64,000 nt of DNA from assembly GCA_035708745.1 (NCBI GenBank), contig DASTFJ010000250.1:1-64000 (forward strand). The letters run 5' to 3'. Shown piece after piece: positions 1-8,554 of the stretch (its first letter is position 1; every line of letters begins with the position of its first letter). This DNA is from JAMLHN01 sp035708745. GTDB lineage: Bacteria; Chloroflexota; Chloroflexia; Thermomicrobiales; UBA6265. The notes below the pieces were generated by a model, which did not search any database, was not told the origin of the DNA, and saw only the letters and a program-made list of their open reading frames with translations. Made by a program: the position numbers and the translations under genes.

Positions 1-19
1 CGGTAATCCCCCGCCCGTC

Positions 20-40
20 GTCCTGAGCTTGTCGAAGGAC
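20..40. repeat. Short dispersed intergenic repeat
   Basis: The segment begins GTCCTGAGCTTGTCGAAGGA and has partly complementary ends (GTCCT and AGGAC). The same word is familiar from intergenic spacers of many unrelated GC-rich bacteria. It is seen once here. Confidence 0.5.
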
Positions 41-84
41 CTCTTGTCCCCCCACCCCAGCCTCCATCGCATCACCCGCAGTCG

Positions 85-147
85 GAGCGCACGGACTCTG
101 TGCCGTGCCATCTCGGTTTGAGCGCACGGACTCTGTGCCGTGCCATC
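85..147. repeat. Tandem 35-base repeat of a small hairpin
   Basis: A 28-base word starting GAGCGCACGGACTCTGTGCC occurs at 85-112 and again at 120-147, a period of 35. Each copy can fold as GCACGG, an 8-base loop, and CCGTGC. A related hairpin with loop ACTCCGCG lies at 15615-15638, so this is a small family of palindromic repeats in the genome. Confidence 0.7.
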
Positions 148-209
148 GACCGCCAGCGCGATAACCCACCTCACCCACGACCAACCCCAACATTGAAAAT
201 CCACACCCC

Positions 210-239
210 TTGACATCATAGAACATACGTTCTATGATG
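210..239 (+). promoter_or_regulatory. Strong promoter overlapping a perfect SOS-box-like palindrome
   Basis: The -35 hexamer TTGACA (210-215) and the -10 hexamer TATGAT (233-238) are separated by exactly 17 bases, a near-consensus housekeeping sigma promoter. The interval 214-239 is an inverted repeat of two perfect 11-base arms (CATCATAGAAC and its complement) around ATAC. Its centre, GAAC-ATAC-GTTC at 221-232, fits the LexA box consensus known from Firmicutes and actinobacteria (GAACRNRYGTTC). A repressor bound here would cover the spacer and -10. No convincing gene lies downstream on the plus strand. LexA control is an inference. Confidence 0.7.
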
Positions 240-410
240 AAGATAAGCGGCACACCTGGCATGGGTGCGGGCCTGGGCAGCCACGGACCCTGCCCGGGCT
301 GGTTACCCGTCACCCACACTCGGTGCTGGATCCCGGCTCCGCTCGTCTCTTCTCGACAGGCGGAGCGTCTCGGTCGATCCCACCGTCTACCCATTGTCAT
401 TCCTCCCCCA

Positions 411-445
411 TTGTCATTCTGAGCGAAGCGAGGAATCTCTCCGCG
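411..445. repeat. Dispersed repeat of the CATTCTGAGCGAAGCGAGGA type
   Basis: The word starting TTGTCATTCTGAGCGAAGCG is a widespread intergenic repeat. Its translation (SERSEES) appears in many spurious hypothetical proteins. A partial copy (CATTGTCATTC) precedes it at 392-402. Confidence 0.5.
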
Positions 446-651
446 TCCCCGCACGAATGGTGCCCAGCGTCGACCACATCGCCAAAACCTGTCCAACCAC
501 GAAAAGGCGGTTGGCAGCCTCGTTATCGAGCTGCGCTCTCCCGAGCGAGGCGCAGGGCGCGGAGACCCGGCGCTCCGACCGGGTGGTGCGCTGGGGGCCG
601 GGTTGCGGGGTCGGGAGGTCCCTCCACTGCGGTCGGGACGACGAGAAGGGG

Positions 652-2148
652 CTACTCCATCCAACCACGGACGCAGTCGACGGCCTTCGACCATCGCGCG
701 ATGAGTGCGCTTCGGCGGGCATCGGGCATCGAGGGTTCGAAAACTCGATCGATCCGCGCATTTGCTCGCAACTCATCGCGGCTCGACCAGAAGCCGGTCG
801 CTAGCCCGGCCAGATAAGCCGCGCCCAACGCCGTGGTTTCCAGCACCTGCGGGCGAATCACCTCGACGCCAATCAAATCCGCATGCAACTGCAGCAATCG
901 GTCGTTGGCTGCCGCCCCACCGTCGATCTTGAGGGTCGAAACCGGCAACCCGGTTTCGACGCGCATCAGATCGACCAGCTCCATCGCTTGCAGAGCGATC
1001 CCCTCGATGGTGGCATGCGCGAGATGCCCGGCCGTCGTGCCGCGGTCGATGCCGAAGATGCCGCCTCGCGCGGTCGGGTCCCAATGCGGGGCGCCCAACC
1101 CGACCAATGCCGGCACGAAGACCACTCCGCCGGAGTCCGATTCCGTGTCGAGCAATCGCTCGATATCCGCCGAGCTCTCGATGAGGCCCAGTCCGTCGCG
1201 CAACCATTGAACAGCGGAACCCGAGACGAAAACCGAGCCTTCCGAGGCATAAACCAGCTCGGCGCCAGTCTTCCACCCGACCGTCGCCAATAAACCGCCT
1301 TCCGAGATGCGCGGACGGTTGCCCGTGTTCATGAGCAGGAACGAGCCAGTGCCGATGGTGTTTTTCGCTTCGCCCGGTTCGAAGCAAAGCTGGCCAAACA
1401 AGGCCGCGTGCTGATCGCCGGCAATACCGGTGATCGGCGCCACACCCTCGAATTCGCCGCTCGCAATATCAGCCGCCCAACCGCTCGAATCGACCACCCG
1501 CGGCAACATCGACCTTGGGATCCCGAGATCGCCCAGCAGCTCATCCGACCAATCGAGCCGTCGGATGTCGAACAGCATCGTGCGGGAGGCATTACTGACA
1601 TCGGTGACATGCGTGGCCCCGCGCGAGAGCTTGAAGATCAGCCAACTATCGACTGTACCGAACAACGCCTCGCCGGCTTTCGCTTTGGTTCGAATCTCGG
1701 GATGCTCATCCAGCAGCAGCGCCAGCTTTGTGGCCGAGAAATAGGCATCCGGCACGAGCCCGGTCAGCTCGTGATACCTCGGTCCCATTCCTCGCTGCAC
1801 GATCGCATCGACATAGGGCGCCGATTGCCGGCTCTGCCAGACGATGGCGGGCGCGAGCGGCTCGCCGGTTTTGCGATCCCAGACCACGGTTGTTTCACGC
1901 TGATTCGTGATGCCGACGGCCGCAACGTTGTCGAGAGTGGCGCCGGTTGACGCCAACGCCTGGGCGACGCAGCTGCGGACGGTTTGCCAAATCTCGTTGG
2001 CATCGTGATCGACCCACCCGCTCGCCGGATACTGTTGTGAGATCGGTAGCTGTGCGACCGCACGAATGGCCGCGCTCCGGTCGAACAGAATGGCGCGCGA
2101 CGAGGTCGTGCCCTGATCGATCGTCAAAACGTATGGTTTCTTGCTCAC
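652..2148 (-). CDS. glpK: Glycerol kinase
   Basis: This gene encodes a 498-residue FGGY-family kinase that phosphorylates glycerol to sn-glycerol 3-phosphate with ATP in the cytoplasm; the length matches the family. Visible signatures are the N-terminal phosphate-binding motif DQGTTSSR (residues 11-18), NQRETTVVW (82-90), and GDQHAALFGQ (244-253), which holds the catalytic Asp and the substrate loop. The C-terminal half carries the expected DGGAAAND segment. Neither glpF nor glpD is adjacent; the next gene, aroKB, is divergent with a 95-base gap, so glpK is probably transcribed alone from that gap. Start ATG at 2148. Confidence 0.96.
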   Translation of the reverse strand: MSKKPYVLTIDQGTTSSRAILFDRSAAIRAVAQLPISQQYPASGWVDHDANEIWQTVRSCVAQALASTGATLDNVAAVGITNQRETTVVWDRKTGEPLAPAIVWQSRQSAPYVDAIVQRGMGPRYHELTGLVPDAYFSATKLALLLDEHPEIRTKAKAGEALFGTVDSWLIFKLSRGATHVTDVSNASRTMLFDIRRLDWSDELLGDLGIPRSMLPRVVDSSGWAADIASGEFEGVAPITGIAGDQHAALFGQLCFEPGEAKNTIGTGSFLLMNTGNRPRISEGGLLATVGWKTGAELVYASEGSVFVSGSAVQWLRDGLGLIESSADIERLLDTESDSGGVVFVPALVGLGAPHWDPTARGGIFGIDRGTTAGHLAHATIEGIALQAMELVDLMRVETGLPVSTLKIDGGAAANDRLLQLHADLIGVEVIRPQVLETTALGAAYLAGLATGFWSSRDELRANARIDRVFEPSMPDARRSALIARWSKAVDCVRGWME

Positions 2149-2243
2149 CTTGCGATTACCTCGTCGATCGGTCCGGGTACAGTATTCGCCACGAGATTAC
2201 GAGCTCTCGCGGCCGGGAGCCTAGCCAGAACGAGCATCAGCAC

Positions 2244-3905
2244 GTGACCAGATATCGCCGAATCGCCCTCATCGGCTTCAGTGGCACCGGCAAGACCACC
2301 ACCAGCCGGATTCTCGCAGATCGACTGGAATGGGAGATGGTCGATCTCGATGTCGAGCTCGAAAACGAGTACGGCAAATCGATTCCCGAGATCTTCGCAG
2401 ACGAGGGCGAAGCGGCATTTCGCGCCTCGGAGCGGCGGCATCTGGAGCGGGCACTGGCGCGGGACGGCATCGTCATTTCGACCGGCGGCGGCGCTCCCGC
2501 ATTCGACGAGGTGTGGTCAGGCGACCTGCTGGGGCATCCCGAGACGCTGACGGTCACCCTCGACGCTCGTCCGGAAACGATTCACGCGCGCCTGGTCGCC
2601 CAGCAGATTCGCGAAGGAAATACCTTCGCGCGACCGATGCTGGCCGGCGACGATCCGATCGGCCGAATCGAAACGCTCAAATCGGCGCGGCTCGGATACT
2701 ACGATCGATCCGCGGTGACCTTTCCGGTCGACCGCATTGCGGCGGTCGATGTGGCGATCGCCATTCGCTCCCTGCTCGAACGCGATGGCGATCCGGCGCC
2801 ATCGGTGCATCTCGAAGCGACATCCGGACTGTCGGAGATTTACATCGATTCCGGCATCCGCCACACCGCGGGATCGTTGATTCGAACGCGCTGGCCGAAG
2901 GCTCGGTCCGTCTGGATCGTCTCTGATGAGCATGTCGACGCCGTGCACGGCGACGAGGTCGCGGGAATTCTGGAGGCGTCGGGTCTGCGCGTGGGGCGCG
3001 CGGTCGTTCCCCCGGGAGAGACGAGCAAGAGTCTCGTCGGCGCGGAAAAGCTCTACGACCAGCTCCTGGAAAACCGGATCGAACGGAGTGATCTGGTGCT
3101 CGCGCTGGGCGGCGGCGTGGTGGGCGATCTGGCTGGGTTCATAGCGGCCACCGTCCTCCGCGGAGTGGGGTTCGTGCAGATGCCGACGTCGCTGTTGGCG
3201 ATGGTCGATTCCAGCGTTGGCGGCAAGACCGGTATCAATCACCCCGCCGGCAAGAATCTGATCGGAGCGTTCTATCAGCCGCCACTCGTTGTGATCGATC
3301 CGGACTTCCTGCAAACCCTCCCTCCCCGCGAGCTGCAACAGGGATGGGCCGAGGTGATCAAGCACGCGATCATCCAGCCCTCGACCCCCTCGGGCGAAGC
3401 AGCCGACCTGGAGGATTTCCTGGTTCGCAACCGGCGGCAGCTGCTCGAGCTGCGCAATCCGGCGCTCTCCTATGCGTTGCGGCGCAATGTCGAACTGAAA
3501 AGCCGCGTGGTCGAAGCGGACGAGCGCGAAAGCGGCGTGCGCGCCTATCTCAATTTCGGCCATACGGTCGGTCATGCCATCGAGGCGAGCGACTACCGGC
3601 ACATGCATGGCGAAGCGATCGCGATCGGGATGCATGCCGCCTGCCGGCTTTCCGAGCTTGATGGCCGAGTGCCGGAGCGCCGCGGCGACGATATCGCGGC
3701 ATTGCTGCGGAGCTACGGCCTGCCAACCACGGGGGCCTTCGATCCCGGCCGCGTCGCCGATTTGATCGGCAGCGACAAGAAGCGAGTCAGCGGCCAAACC
3801 AGCTGGGTGCTGCTCGAACCACGGGGCGGCGTTTCCATCTCCCGCGATGTCTCTGCAAGTCATGTCTCTGAGGCAATCGACCGGGTCCACGTCGCTGGAA
3901 AATAG
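2244..3905 (+). CDS. aroKB: Bifunctional shikimate kinase / 3-dehydroquinate synthase
   Basis: A 553-residue fusion of two shikimate-pathway enzymes. Residues 1 to about 170 are shikimate kinase, with Walker A GFSGTGKTT (11-19), the substrate Asp in VDLD (33-36) and GGGAPAF (81-87). From about residue 195 the chain is 3-dehydroquinate synthase, with the NAD-binding GGGVVGDLAG, the block MVDSSVGGKTGIN, and the zinc-ligand segments WAEVIKH, FGHTVGHAIE and HGEAIAIGM. The two activities catalyse steps 2 and 5 on the way to chorismate, the precursor used by the trp operon at 10.4-15.2 kb. The open frame extends upstream into glpK, but GTG at 2244 gives the normal kinase N-terminus VTRYRRIALIG and avoids the overlap. 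Confidence 0.95.
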   Translation: MTRYRRIALIGFSGTGKTTTSRILADRLEWEMVDLDVELENEYGKSIPEIFADEGEAAFRASERRHLERALARDGIVISTGGGAPAFDEVWSGDLLGHPETLTVTLDARPETIHARLVAQQIREGNTFARPMLAGDDPIGRIETLKSARLGYYDRSAVTFPVDRIAAVDVAIAIRSLLERDGDPAPSVHLEATSGLSEIYIDSGIRHTAGSLIRTRWPKARSVWIVSDEHVDAVHGDEVAGILEASGLRVGRAVVPPGETSKSLVGAEKLYDQLLENRIERSDLVLALGGGVVGDLAGFIAATVLRGVGFVQMPTSLLAMVDSSVGGKTGINHPAGKNLIGAFYQPPLVVIDPDFLQTLPPRELQQGWAEVIKHAIIQPSTPSGEAADLEDFLVRNRRQLLELRNPALSYALRRNVELKSRVVEADERESGVRAYLNFGHTVGHAIEASDYRHMHGEAIAIGMHAACRLSELDGRVPERRGDDIAALLRSYGLPTTGAFDPGRVADLIGSDKKRVSGQTSWVLLEPRGGVSISRDVSASHVSEAIDRVHVAGK

Positions 3906-3950
3906 CCGATCGAACCATCCCGAATGCGGCCGGGCCGTTGTATACCGTCG

Positions 3951-3979
3951 TTGACGGTGGACGGGGAGCCGCCCATAAT
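3951..3979 (+). promoter_or_regulatory. Promoter of the peptide ABC transporter operon
   Basis: TTGACG at 3951-3956 and CATAAT at 3974-3979 are separated by 17 bases. They lie in the 231-base gap between aroKB and the substrate-binding protein, leaving a leader of about 150 bases before the ATG at 4137. Confidence 0.6.
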
Positions 3980-4136
3980 GGTCAGGATTCGACGAATGCG
4001 CCAATTCGCAAGACCTGCCTGACCCGCCTGCTTTGGCGGCGAAACACCATACCGTTTCGAGGTTACCGAGCGCTCCGTCACGATCATTTGATGCTGGAGT
4101 ACTTCCAGCGACACGTTACGAACGAGGTGAACGCGC

Positions 4137-5900
4137 ATGTCCGAACCACGGATTACCGATCTCGTTGCGAGACTCCACGATGCCGAGCTGTCCCGGCGCG
4201 ACGTATTGAAGAAAACGGGCGTTGCCGCCGTATCGGCCTCTGCGCTATCGATGTTTCTGACTGGCCGAACGTTGGCCGCTCCGGGAGCCTCGACGCGGCG
4301 CTATCTCATCGACCAAATCGACGCAAAGACGCTGGTCGTCACCGATGCCCTCTCGGGCGCCTACTGGCTCGGGCTCGACCCAGCCTGGTATTACGAAATC
4401 AATCCGACGATGGCGATGTTCGCAATCTACGACCAGCTCTATGCGGGGCAAGACGGCGCCGATCCGACCAATATCCAGCCTTTGCTGGCCGATGGAATGC
4501 CCACTCTCAGCGATGACCTGCTGACCGCGACCATCAAGTTGCGCCAGGGAATCAAATTCCAGCGCACTGGCAACGAGATGACCGCGGACGATGTGATCTT
4601 CTCATTCAAGCGGCTGGCAGCGACCTATGCGCAGTCGTCGTTCCTGGCGACCGACTATTGGACGGACATCAAGAAGGTCGACGACCACACCATCGAGCTG
4701 ACCCTTCCGGCCCCCAATGCGGGTCTGGCGGCGGTGCTGGCGTCGATTCCGTTGTCGATCACTGACAGCAAGCAAGTCATCGAATATGGCGGTAATACCG
4801 ACCGGCCGGAATTCACCGATACCACGACCGACGACGAAAAGAACAGCAACGAAAGCATTCTTGCCAACAAGGACGCGCAGACGCAGATCAACAGCAATTC
4901 GGTCGGTACTGGGCCGTTCATGGTCGATCAATGGGATACCAACAGCTCGGTGATCCTGGTCGCGAATCCCGATTTCTGGGGCGAAGCGCCCAAGGTCGAG
5001 CAGATCATCTTCACCAACATCGTCGATGCGAACGCTCAGCTGCAGGCAGTGGAAACCGGCGATGCGGACATCGCCTATTCGCTCAATCCGGATAGCCTCA
5101 CATCGGTCGAATCCAATCCGGACTTGCAGATCATCGAGGGATCGTCGCTGTCCATCCAGTATCTGGCGATGAACCTCAATGAAAAATTCGGCGGCCCGAT
5201 GGCCAATCCGCAGGCTCGCCAGGCATTCGCCTACGCCATCGATTACGATTCGATCCTCAACGACATTCTGCTGGGCGGCGGTGTGCGTCCGGCGCTGCCG
5301 ATTCCGCTGCCGCTCTCGGGTTCCGAGGAAATGCAGGCGAAGGCCTACACCTACGATCCCGCCAAGGCGCAGGAGATGTGGGACGCCTCCGGAGTCGGGG
5401 AGCAGGAAGTCGAGATTACCTACGACTCCGACTCCCCGGGTGAGGGCGGCGTCAATCTCGAGACGCTCGCCACCGCGATCAAGGCCAATCTGGAAGCCAT
5501 CAACGGCGTCAGGATCAAGCTCAGTCCCCTCCCCGGAAACGATCGTGTCGGCAAGTACCGCGCGGGTGAATTCCAGACGACGATCTCGCCCTGGTCTCCC
5601 GATTATCCGGATGTCGACACGTTTGCGACGCCGTTTTTCCAGACCGACACCGCCGCCGCCAAACGGGTGAGCTATTCGAATCCGGAAGTCGACGAGTTGC
5701 TGTCGCAGGGACTCGCCGAGACGGACCCGGCCAAGCGCGCTGCGATCTACCTGCAGATTCAGGAGCTCGTGCTGCCCGAGATTCCATTCATCGTCCTCTA
5801 CCAGCCGGTCTATCGCAAACCGGCCAGCGTCAAGGTCGAAGGCGTCACGGTGCATCCGATCTATATGATGAACCTGCGCGGAGCGAGCAAGACCGAATAG
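4137..5900 (+). CDS. ABC transporter substrate-binding protein, family 5 (peptide/nickel type)
   Basis: A 587-residue extracellular solute-binding protein of the DppA/OppA family. The N-terminus has SRRDVLKK (19-26), an Ala/Ser-rich hydrophobic stretch and a likely cleavage near residue 48; the twin-Arg look and the lack of a lipobox suggest Tat export. The body shows the family pattern: a KLRQGIKFQ segment with TADDVIFSFKR, the repeated placement of aromatic residues, and a C-terminal LPEIPFIVLYQPVY. The ligand cannot be read from sequence; oligopeptide is the family default. The ribosome site GAGGTGA lies 7 bases before ATG. Two permease genes follow, after a hairpin terminator at 5938. Confidence 0.92.
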   Translation: MSEPRITDLVARLHDAELSRRDVLKKTGVAAVSASALSMFLTGRTLAAPGASTRRYLIDQIDAKTLVVTDALSGAYWLGLDPAWYYEINPTMAMFAIYDQLYAGQDGADPTNIQPLLADGMPTLSDDLLTATIKLRQGIKFQRTGNEMTADDVIFSFKRLAATYAQSSFLATDYWTDIKKVDDHTIELTLPAPNAGLAAVLASIPLSITDSKQVIEYGGNTDRPEFTDTTTDDEKNSNESILANKDAQTQINSNSVGTGPFMVDQWDTNSSVILVANPDFWGEAPKVEQIIFTNIVDANAQLQAVETGDADIAYSLNPDSLTSVESNPDLQIIEGSSLSIQYLAMNLNEKFGGPMANPQARQAFAYAIDYDSILNDILLGGGVRPALPIPLPLSGSEEMQAKAYTYDPAKAQEMWDASGVGEQEVEITYDSDSPGEGGVNLETLATAIKANLEAINGVRIKLSPLPGNDRVGKYRAGEFQTTISPWSPDYPDVDTFATPFFQTDTAAAKRVSYSNPEVDELLSQGLAETDPAKRAAIYLQIQELVLPEIPFIVLYQPVYRKPASVKVEGVTVHPIYMMNLRGASKTE

Positions 5901-5937
5901 GTCGGTTCGCGTTGCGCGCTCGATCGAAGCAACACGG

Positions 5938-5977
5938 AACGGACGGGCAGCGCTCGGTGTTGCCCGTCCGTTTTCTT
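5938..5977 (+). terminator. Intrinsic terminator between substrate-binding protein and permeases
   Basis: A 12-base-pair perfect stem (AACGGACGGGCA, 5938-5949, with its complement at 5961-5972), an 11-base loop and the tract TTTTCTT. Its position inside the operon suggests partial termination, giving more binding protein than permease, as in many ABC operons. Confidence 0.8.
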
Positions 5978-6005
5978 CGGCAAGAAGCGGTAAGGAAATC
6001 CGCGC

Positions 6006-7025
6006 ATGGGACTCTGGGGATATATCGTCGTTCGGTTCTTGCAAGCTCTGGTCGTACTGTTCTTCGTCAGTATCGCGACCTTCCTGCTTATGCACGCGGT
6101 CCCCGGCGACCCGGTAAATTCCATCATCGGTGAGCGGCAAGCCGAACGGCCCGAAGTCCGCGCGGCAATCGAAAGCCAATACGGTCTCGACAAACCGCTT
6201 CCCGTGCAATACGTGTATTACGTCAACAACCTCTTGCACGGCGATATGGGTACGACCATCACCGACCGCAAGGATGTTCTCGACGAGCTGCGGGTGGTGG
6301 TCCCGGCCACGATGGAGCTCACCTTCGCGGCGATGCTGTTCGCGATCACGGTGGGCGTCCCCCTGGGGATCGTTGCCGCGGTAAAGCAGGGAAAATGGCC
6401 CGATCACGTCGCACGGTTCATCTCATTGATCGGCACGTCGATCCCGGTTTTCTGGCTCGGCCTTTTGCTTGCGTACCTGCTCACGTATAAGTACCAGCTG
6501 CTACCCCGCGCCGGGCAGCTCGATGTCGGGATGCGACGCCCTCCCCAGGTGACGGGATTCATTTCGATCGACGCGCTCCTGGCCGGCCAGACCGATGTTT
6601 TCTGGAGTCTCACCCGACACATCATTCTGCCGGCCATCGTGCTCGGCTCGTTCGCGATGGGCATCATCTCCCGTATGTTGCGATCGTCGCTGGTTGCCGC
6701 CCTCGGCGACGACTACGTACGAACCGCGCGCGCCAAGGGCGTCAGCGAATATCAGGTGGTTCGCATGCATGCGCTTCGCAATGCACTCATTCCGACGATC
6801 ACCGTCATCGGACTCACGTTCGCGAGCTTACTGGCCGGCGCGGTCCTCACCGAGACTATTTTTTCCTGGCCCGGCTTGGGCCAGTTTGCCGTTCGCATGG
6901 CGCTCAAGCTCGACTATCCGGGTCTGATCGGGGTCACGCTGGTGGTGGCAGTCGTCTACATCATCGTGAACTTCTTCGTCGACGTGCTCTATGGGATCCT
7001 GGATCCCCGCATCCGGATCGGATAG
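6006..7025 (+). CDS. ABC transporter permease, DppB/OppB type
   Basis: A 339-residue inner-membrane permease that forms half of the translocation channel of a peptide-type importer. It begins with GYIVVRFLQALVVLFFVS, the usual first helix, followed by the family motif HAVPGDPV near residue 27. About six membrane helices can be counted. The cytoplasmic EAA loop that docks on the ATPase is visible as RTARAKGVSEYQVVRMHALR, written here in two overlapping pieces: RTARAKGVSE and QVVRMHALRNAL. The next permease starts 9 bases after the stop. The ATPase subunits (DppD/DppF type) are not in the window. Confidence 0.93.
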   Translation: MGLWGYIVVRFLQALVVLFFVSIATFLLMHAVPGDPVNSIIGERQAERPEVRAAIESQYGLDKPLPVQYVYYVNNLLHGDMGTTITDRKDVLDELRVVVPATMELTFAAMLFAITVGVPLGIVAAVKQGKWPDHVARFISLIGTSIPVFWLGLLLAYLLTYKYQLLPRAGQLDVGMRRPPQVTGFISIDALLAGQTDVFWSLTRHIILPAIVLGSFAMGIISRMLRSSLVAALGDDYVRTARAKGVSEYQVVRMHALRNALIPTITVIGLTFASLLAGAVLTETIFSWPGLGQFAVRMALKLDYPGLIGVTLVVAVVYIIVNFFVDVLYGILDPRIRIG

Positions 7026-7034
7026 CAGCCCGCC

Positions 7035-7946
7035 ATGGCATCAGTGACCACCGCAATGGCAACCACGACGATGGCCGAGCTGGGCACGCTGCCCAGACGG
7101 CGATCGCAGTTGGGCATGGTCATCCAGGCGTTGCGGCACGAACCCGTCGCGCTCATCGGATTCATTATCGTCGCCGGTTGGTTGCTTCTCGCCCTGCTCG
7201 CTCCCTTGCTTCCACTCGAAGATCCAAACTTCGTGCAGCTCGATCGCAAGCTGCAATCGCCGTCCTGGAGTCATCCCTTCGGTACCGACGATGTCGGCCG
7301 CGATCTGGTCAGCCGTGTGATCTACGCGTCACGGGTTTCCGTTCCGGCGGGCATTCTGGTGGTCGCCGTGACCATGGTGATTGGCTGCACGGTCGGCGCG
7401 ATCGCTGGGTTTACCGGCGGCAAGGTCGATAGCTTCATCATGCGCGTGTGCGACGCGGTGTTGTCGTTTCCGTCGATCATTTTGGCAATGGCCATCGCCG
7501 CGGCGCGCGGCGGGCCGGGGCTTTCGAATGCAATGATCGCCGTCATTCTGGTGCTTTGGCCGGAATATGCCCGGCTCATGCGCGGGCAGGTGTTGACGCT
7601 CAAGGAAAACGAGTTCGTCACTGCGGCCAAGTCCCTCGGCGTGAGCGGGCGGCGCGTGCTTTTCCGGCATATTCTGCCGAGCACCGACGCACCAATCGTC
7701 GTGAAGGCAACGCTCGATGTAGGCGCAGCCATCGTGCTCACCGCCGCGCTCAGCTTCATCGGTATCGGCGCCGTTCCTCCAACTGCTGAATGGGGCGCCA
7801 TGGTGAATCAGGGATCCAAAGTTGGATTGCAGTATTGGTGGTATTCGACCTTTCCGGGTTTGGCGATTATGTCGGTGGTGATGGGGTTGAATTTCTTCGG
7901 GGACGGACTGCGCGATGCGCTCGATCCGCGGCGTCGCCGCCGGTGA
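7035..7946 (+). CDS. ABC transporter permease, DppC/OppC type
   Basis: A 303-residue second permease partner. After a 30-residue cytoplasmic lead it has a first helix (ALIGFIIVAGWLLLALLAPL), then the periplasmic HPFGTDDVGRDLVSRVIYA segment typical of DppC, then four or five more helices. The EAA loop is TAAKSLGVSGRRVLFRHILP. The end, FFGDGLRDALDPR, is the standard C-terminus of this family. The stop codon overlaps the GTG of the YbaK gene, so the two are probably translationally coupled. Confidence 0.93.
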   Translation: MASVTTAMATTTMAELGTLPRRRSQLGMVIQALRHEPVALIGFIIVAGWLLLALLAPLLPLEDPNFVQLDRKLQSPSWSHPFGTDDVGRDLVSRVIYASRVSVPAGILVVAVTMVIGCTVGAIAGFTGGKVDSFIMRVCDAVLSFPSIILAMAIAAARGGPGLSNAMIAVILVLWPEYARLMRGQVLTLKENEFVTAAKSLGVSGRRVLFRHILPSTDAPIVVKATLDVGAAIVLTAALSFIGIGAVPPTAEWGAMVNQGSKVGLQYWWYSTFPGLAIMSVVMGLNFFGDGLRDALDPRRRRR

Positions 7947-8428
7947 GTGAGCCATCGACCGAGCGGGTGGCGACATTCATTGCCGCCCACACACTCGACG
8001 CAGAGATCATCTCGACGCCCGATGGTGTGCCTACCGTCGAAACAGCCGCGCTGGCGCTCGGCGTCGAAGTCGATCAGATCGTCAAGACGCTCGTCTTCGT
8101 GGATTCCCAGAAACGACCGGTCATCGCGATTGCTTGCGGACTTGGCAAGATCGATCGGCACAAGCTGGCGGATGCTGCAAATACCTCGAAACTCAAGCTC
8201 GCTCCGGCGGATCTCGTGCTCGAAACGACCGGTTACTCGCCCGGCGGCGTCGCTCCCATTGATCTGCCCGACGGTATACGCGTCATCGTCGATCGATGTG
8301 TCGCAGCGCAGGACGTGGTTTATGGCGGTTCGGGCACCGACCTCCATATGATGCGGATCCGAACCAAGGACATCATTCGCCTGAATGCCGCGTCGATCGG
8401 CGATATCCTGCAAGCAGGAAGCCCGTAA
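7943..8428 (+). CDS. YbaK/EbsC-family aminoacyl-tRNA deacylase-like protein
   Basis: A 161-residue single-domain protein of the YbaK/ProX editing family, which hydrolyses mischarged aminoacyl-tRNA. Family features are TPDGVPTVETAALALGVE near the N-terminus, the IVKTLVFVD strand with its conserved Lys, the segment GLGKIDRHKLADAA, and the TGYSPGGVAPID loop. The start is taken as GTG 7943, which overlaps the permease stop (GTGA); a longer frame upstream would lie inside the permease gene. Substrate tRNA cannot be assigned. Its link to the transporter is probably positional only. Confidence 0.88.
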   Translation: MSEPSTERVATFIAAHTLDAEIISTPDGVPTVETAALALGVEVDQIVKTLVFVDSQKRPVIAIACGLGKIDRHKLADAANTSKLKLAPADLVLETTGYSPGGVAPIDLPDGIRVIVDRCVAAQDVVYGGSGTDLHMMRIRTKDIIRLNAASIGDILQAGSP

Positions 8429-8554
8429 TACTCCCCGCCCGTTCTCGGGAGTCAGGACCTTGGGCTCAGGACTCCTCCGATGCGCCATACTTACCGGCTG
8501 ATCGACGCGCGGCCGGCCGCGCACCACGCTCGCCTTGACGGAGAACTCGCCAAC

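Larger units (their letters stand above)
1..651. other. Gene-poor region with repeats and an orphan promoter
   Basis: No reading frame here looks like a real protein. Frames at 234-422, 265-804 and 323-817 are rich in Arg, Ser and Pro, and one translates a well-known intergenic repeat as SERSEES. The stretch holds a repeat of the type GTCCTGAGCTTGTCGAAGGA at 20-39, a 35-base tandem duplication at 85-147, a strong promoter with a palindrome at 210-239, and a CATTCTGAGCGAAGCGAGGA-type repeat near 414-436. Both dispersed repeat types are common between genes in many GC-rich bacteria. The downstream end of glycerol kinase begins at 652. Confidence 0.6.

Noticed and set aside
234..422. 62-residue frame starting inside the SOS-like palindrome
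   Set aside because: Its start codons lie in the -10 region, so they would be upstream of the expected transcription start.
265..804. Plus-strand frame downstream of the SOS-like promoter
   Set aside because: It contains a translated intergenic repeat (SERSEES), has no ribosome site and runs into the antisense of glpK.
2517..4004. 495-residue minus-strand frame opposite aroKB
   Set aside because: It mirrors a gene with intact motifs for two enzymes. The translation is Arg/His-rich with no recognisable domain, as expected for antisense frames in GC-rich DNA.
4602..6407. 601-residue minus-strand frame opposite the substrate-binding protein and permease
   Set aside because: It crosses two well-supported genes and the hairpin terminator, and its sequence looks like an antisense artefact.
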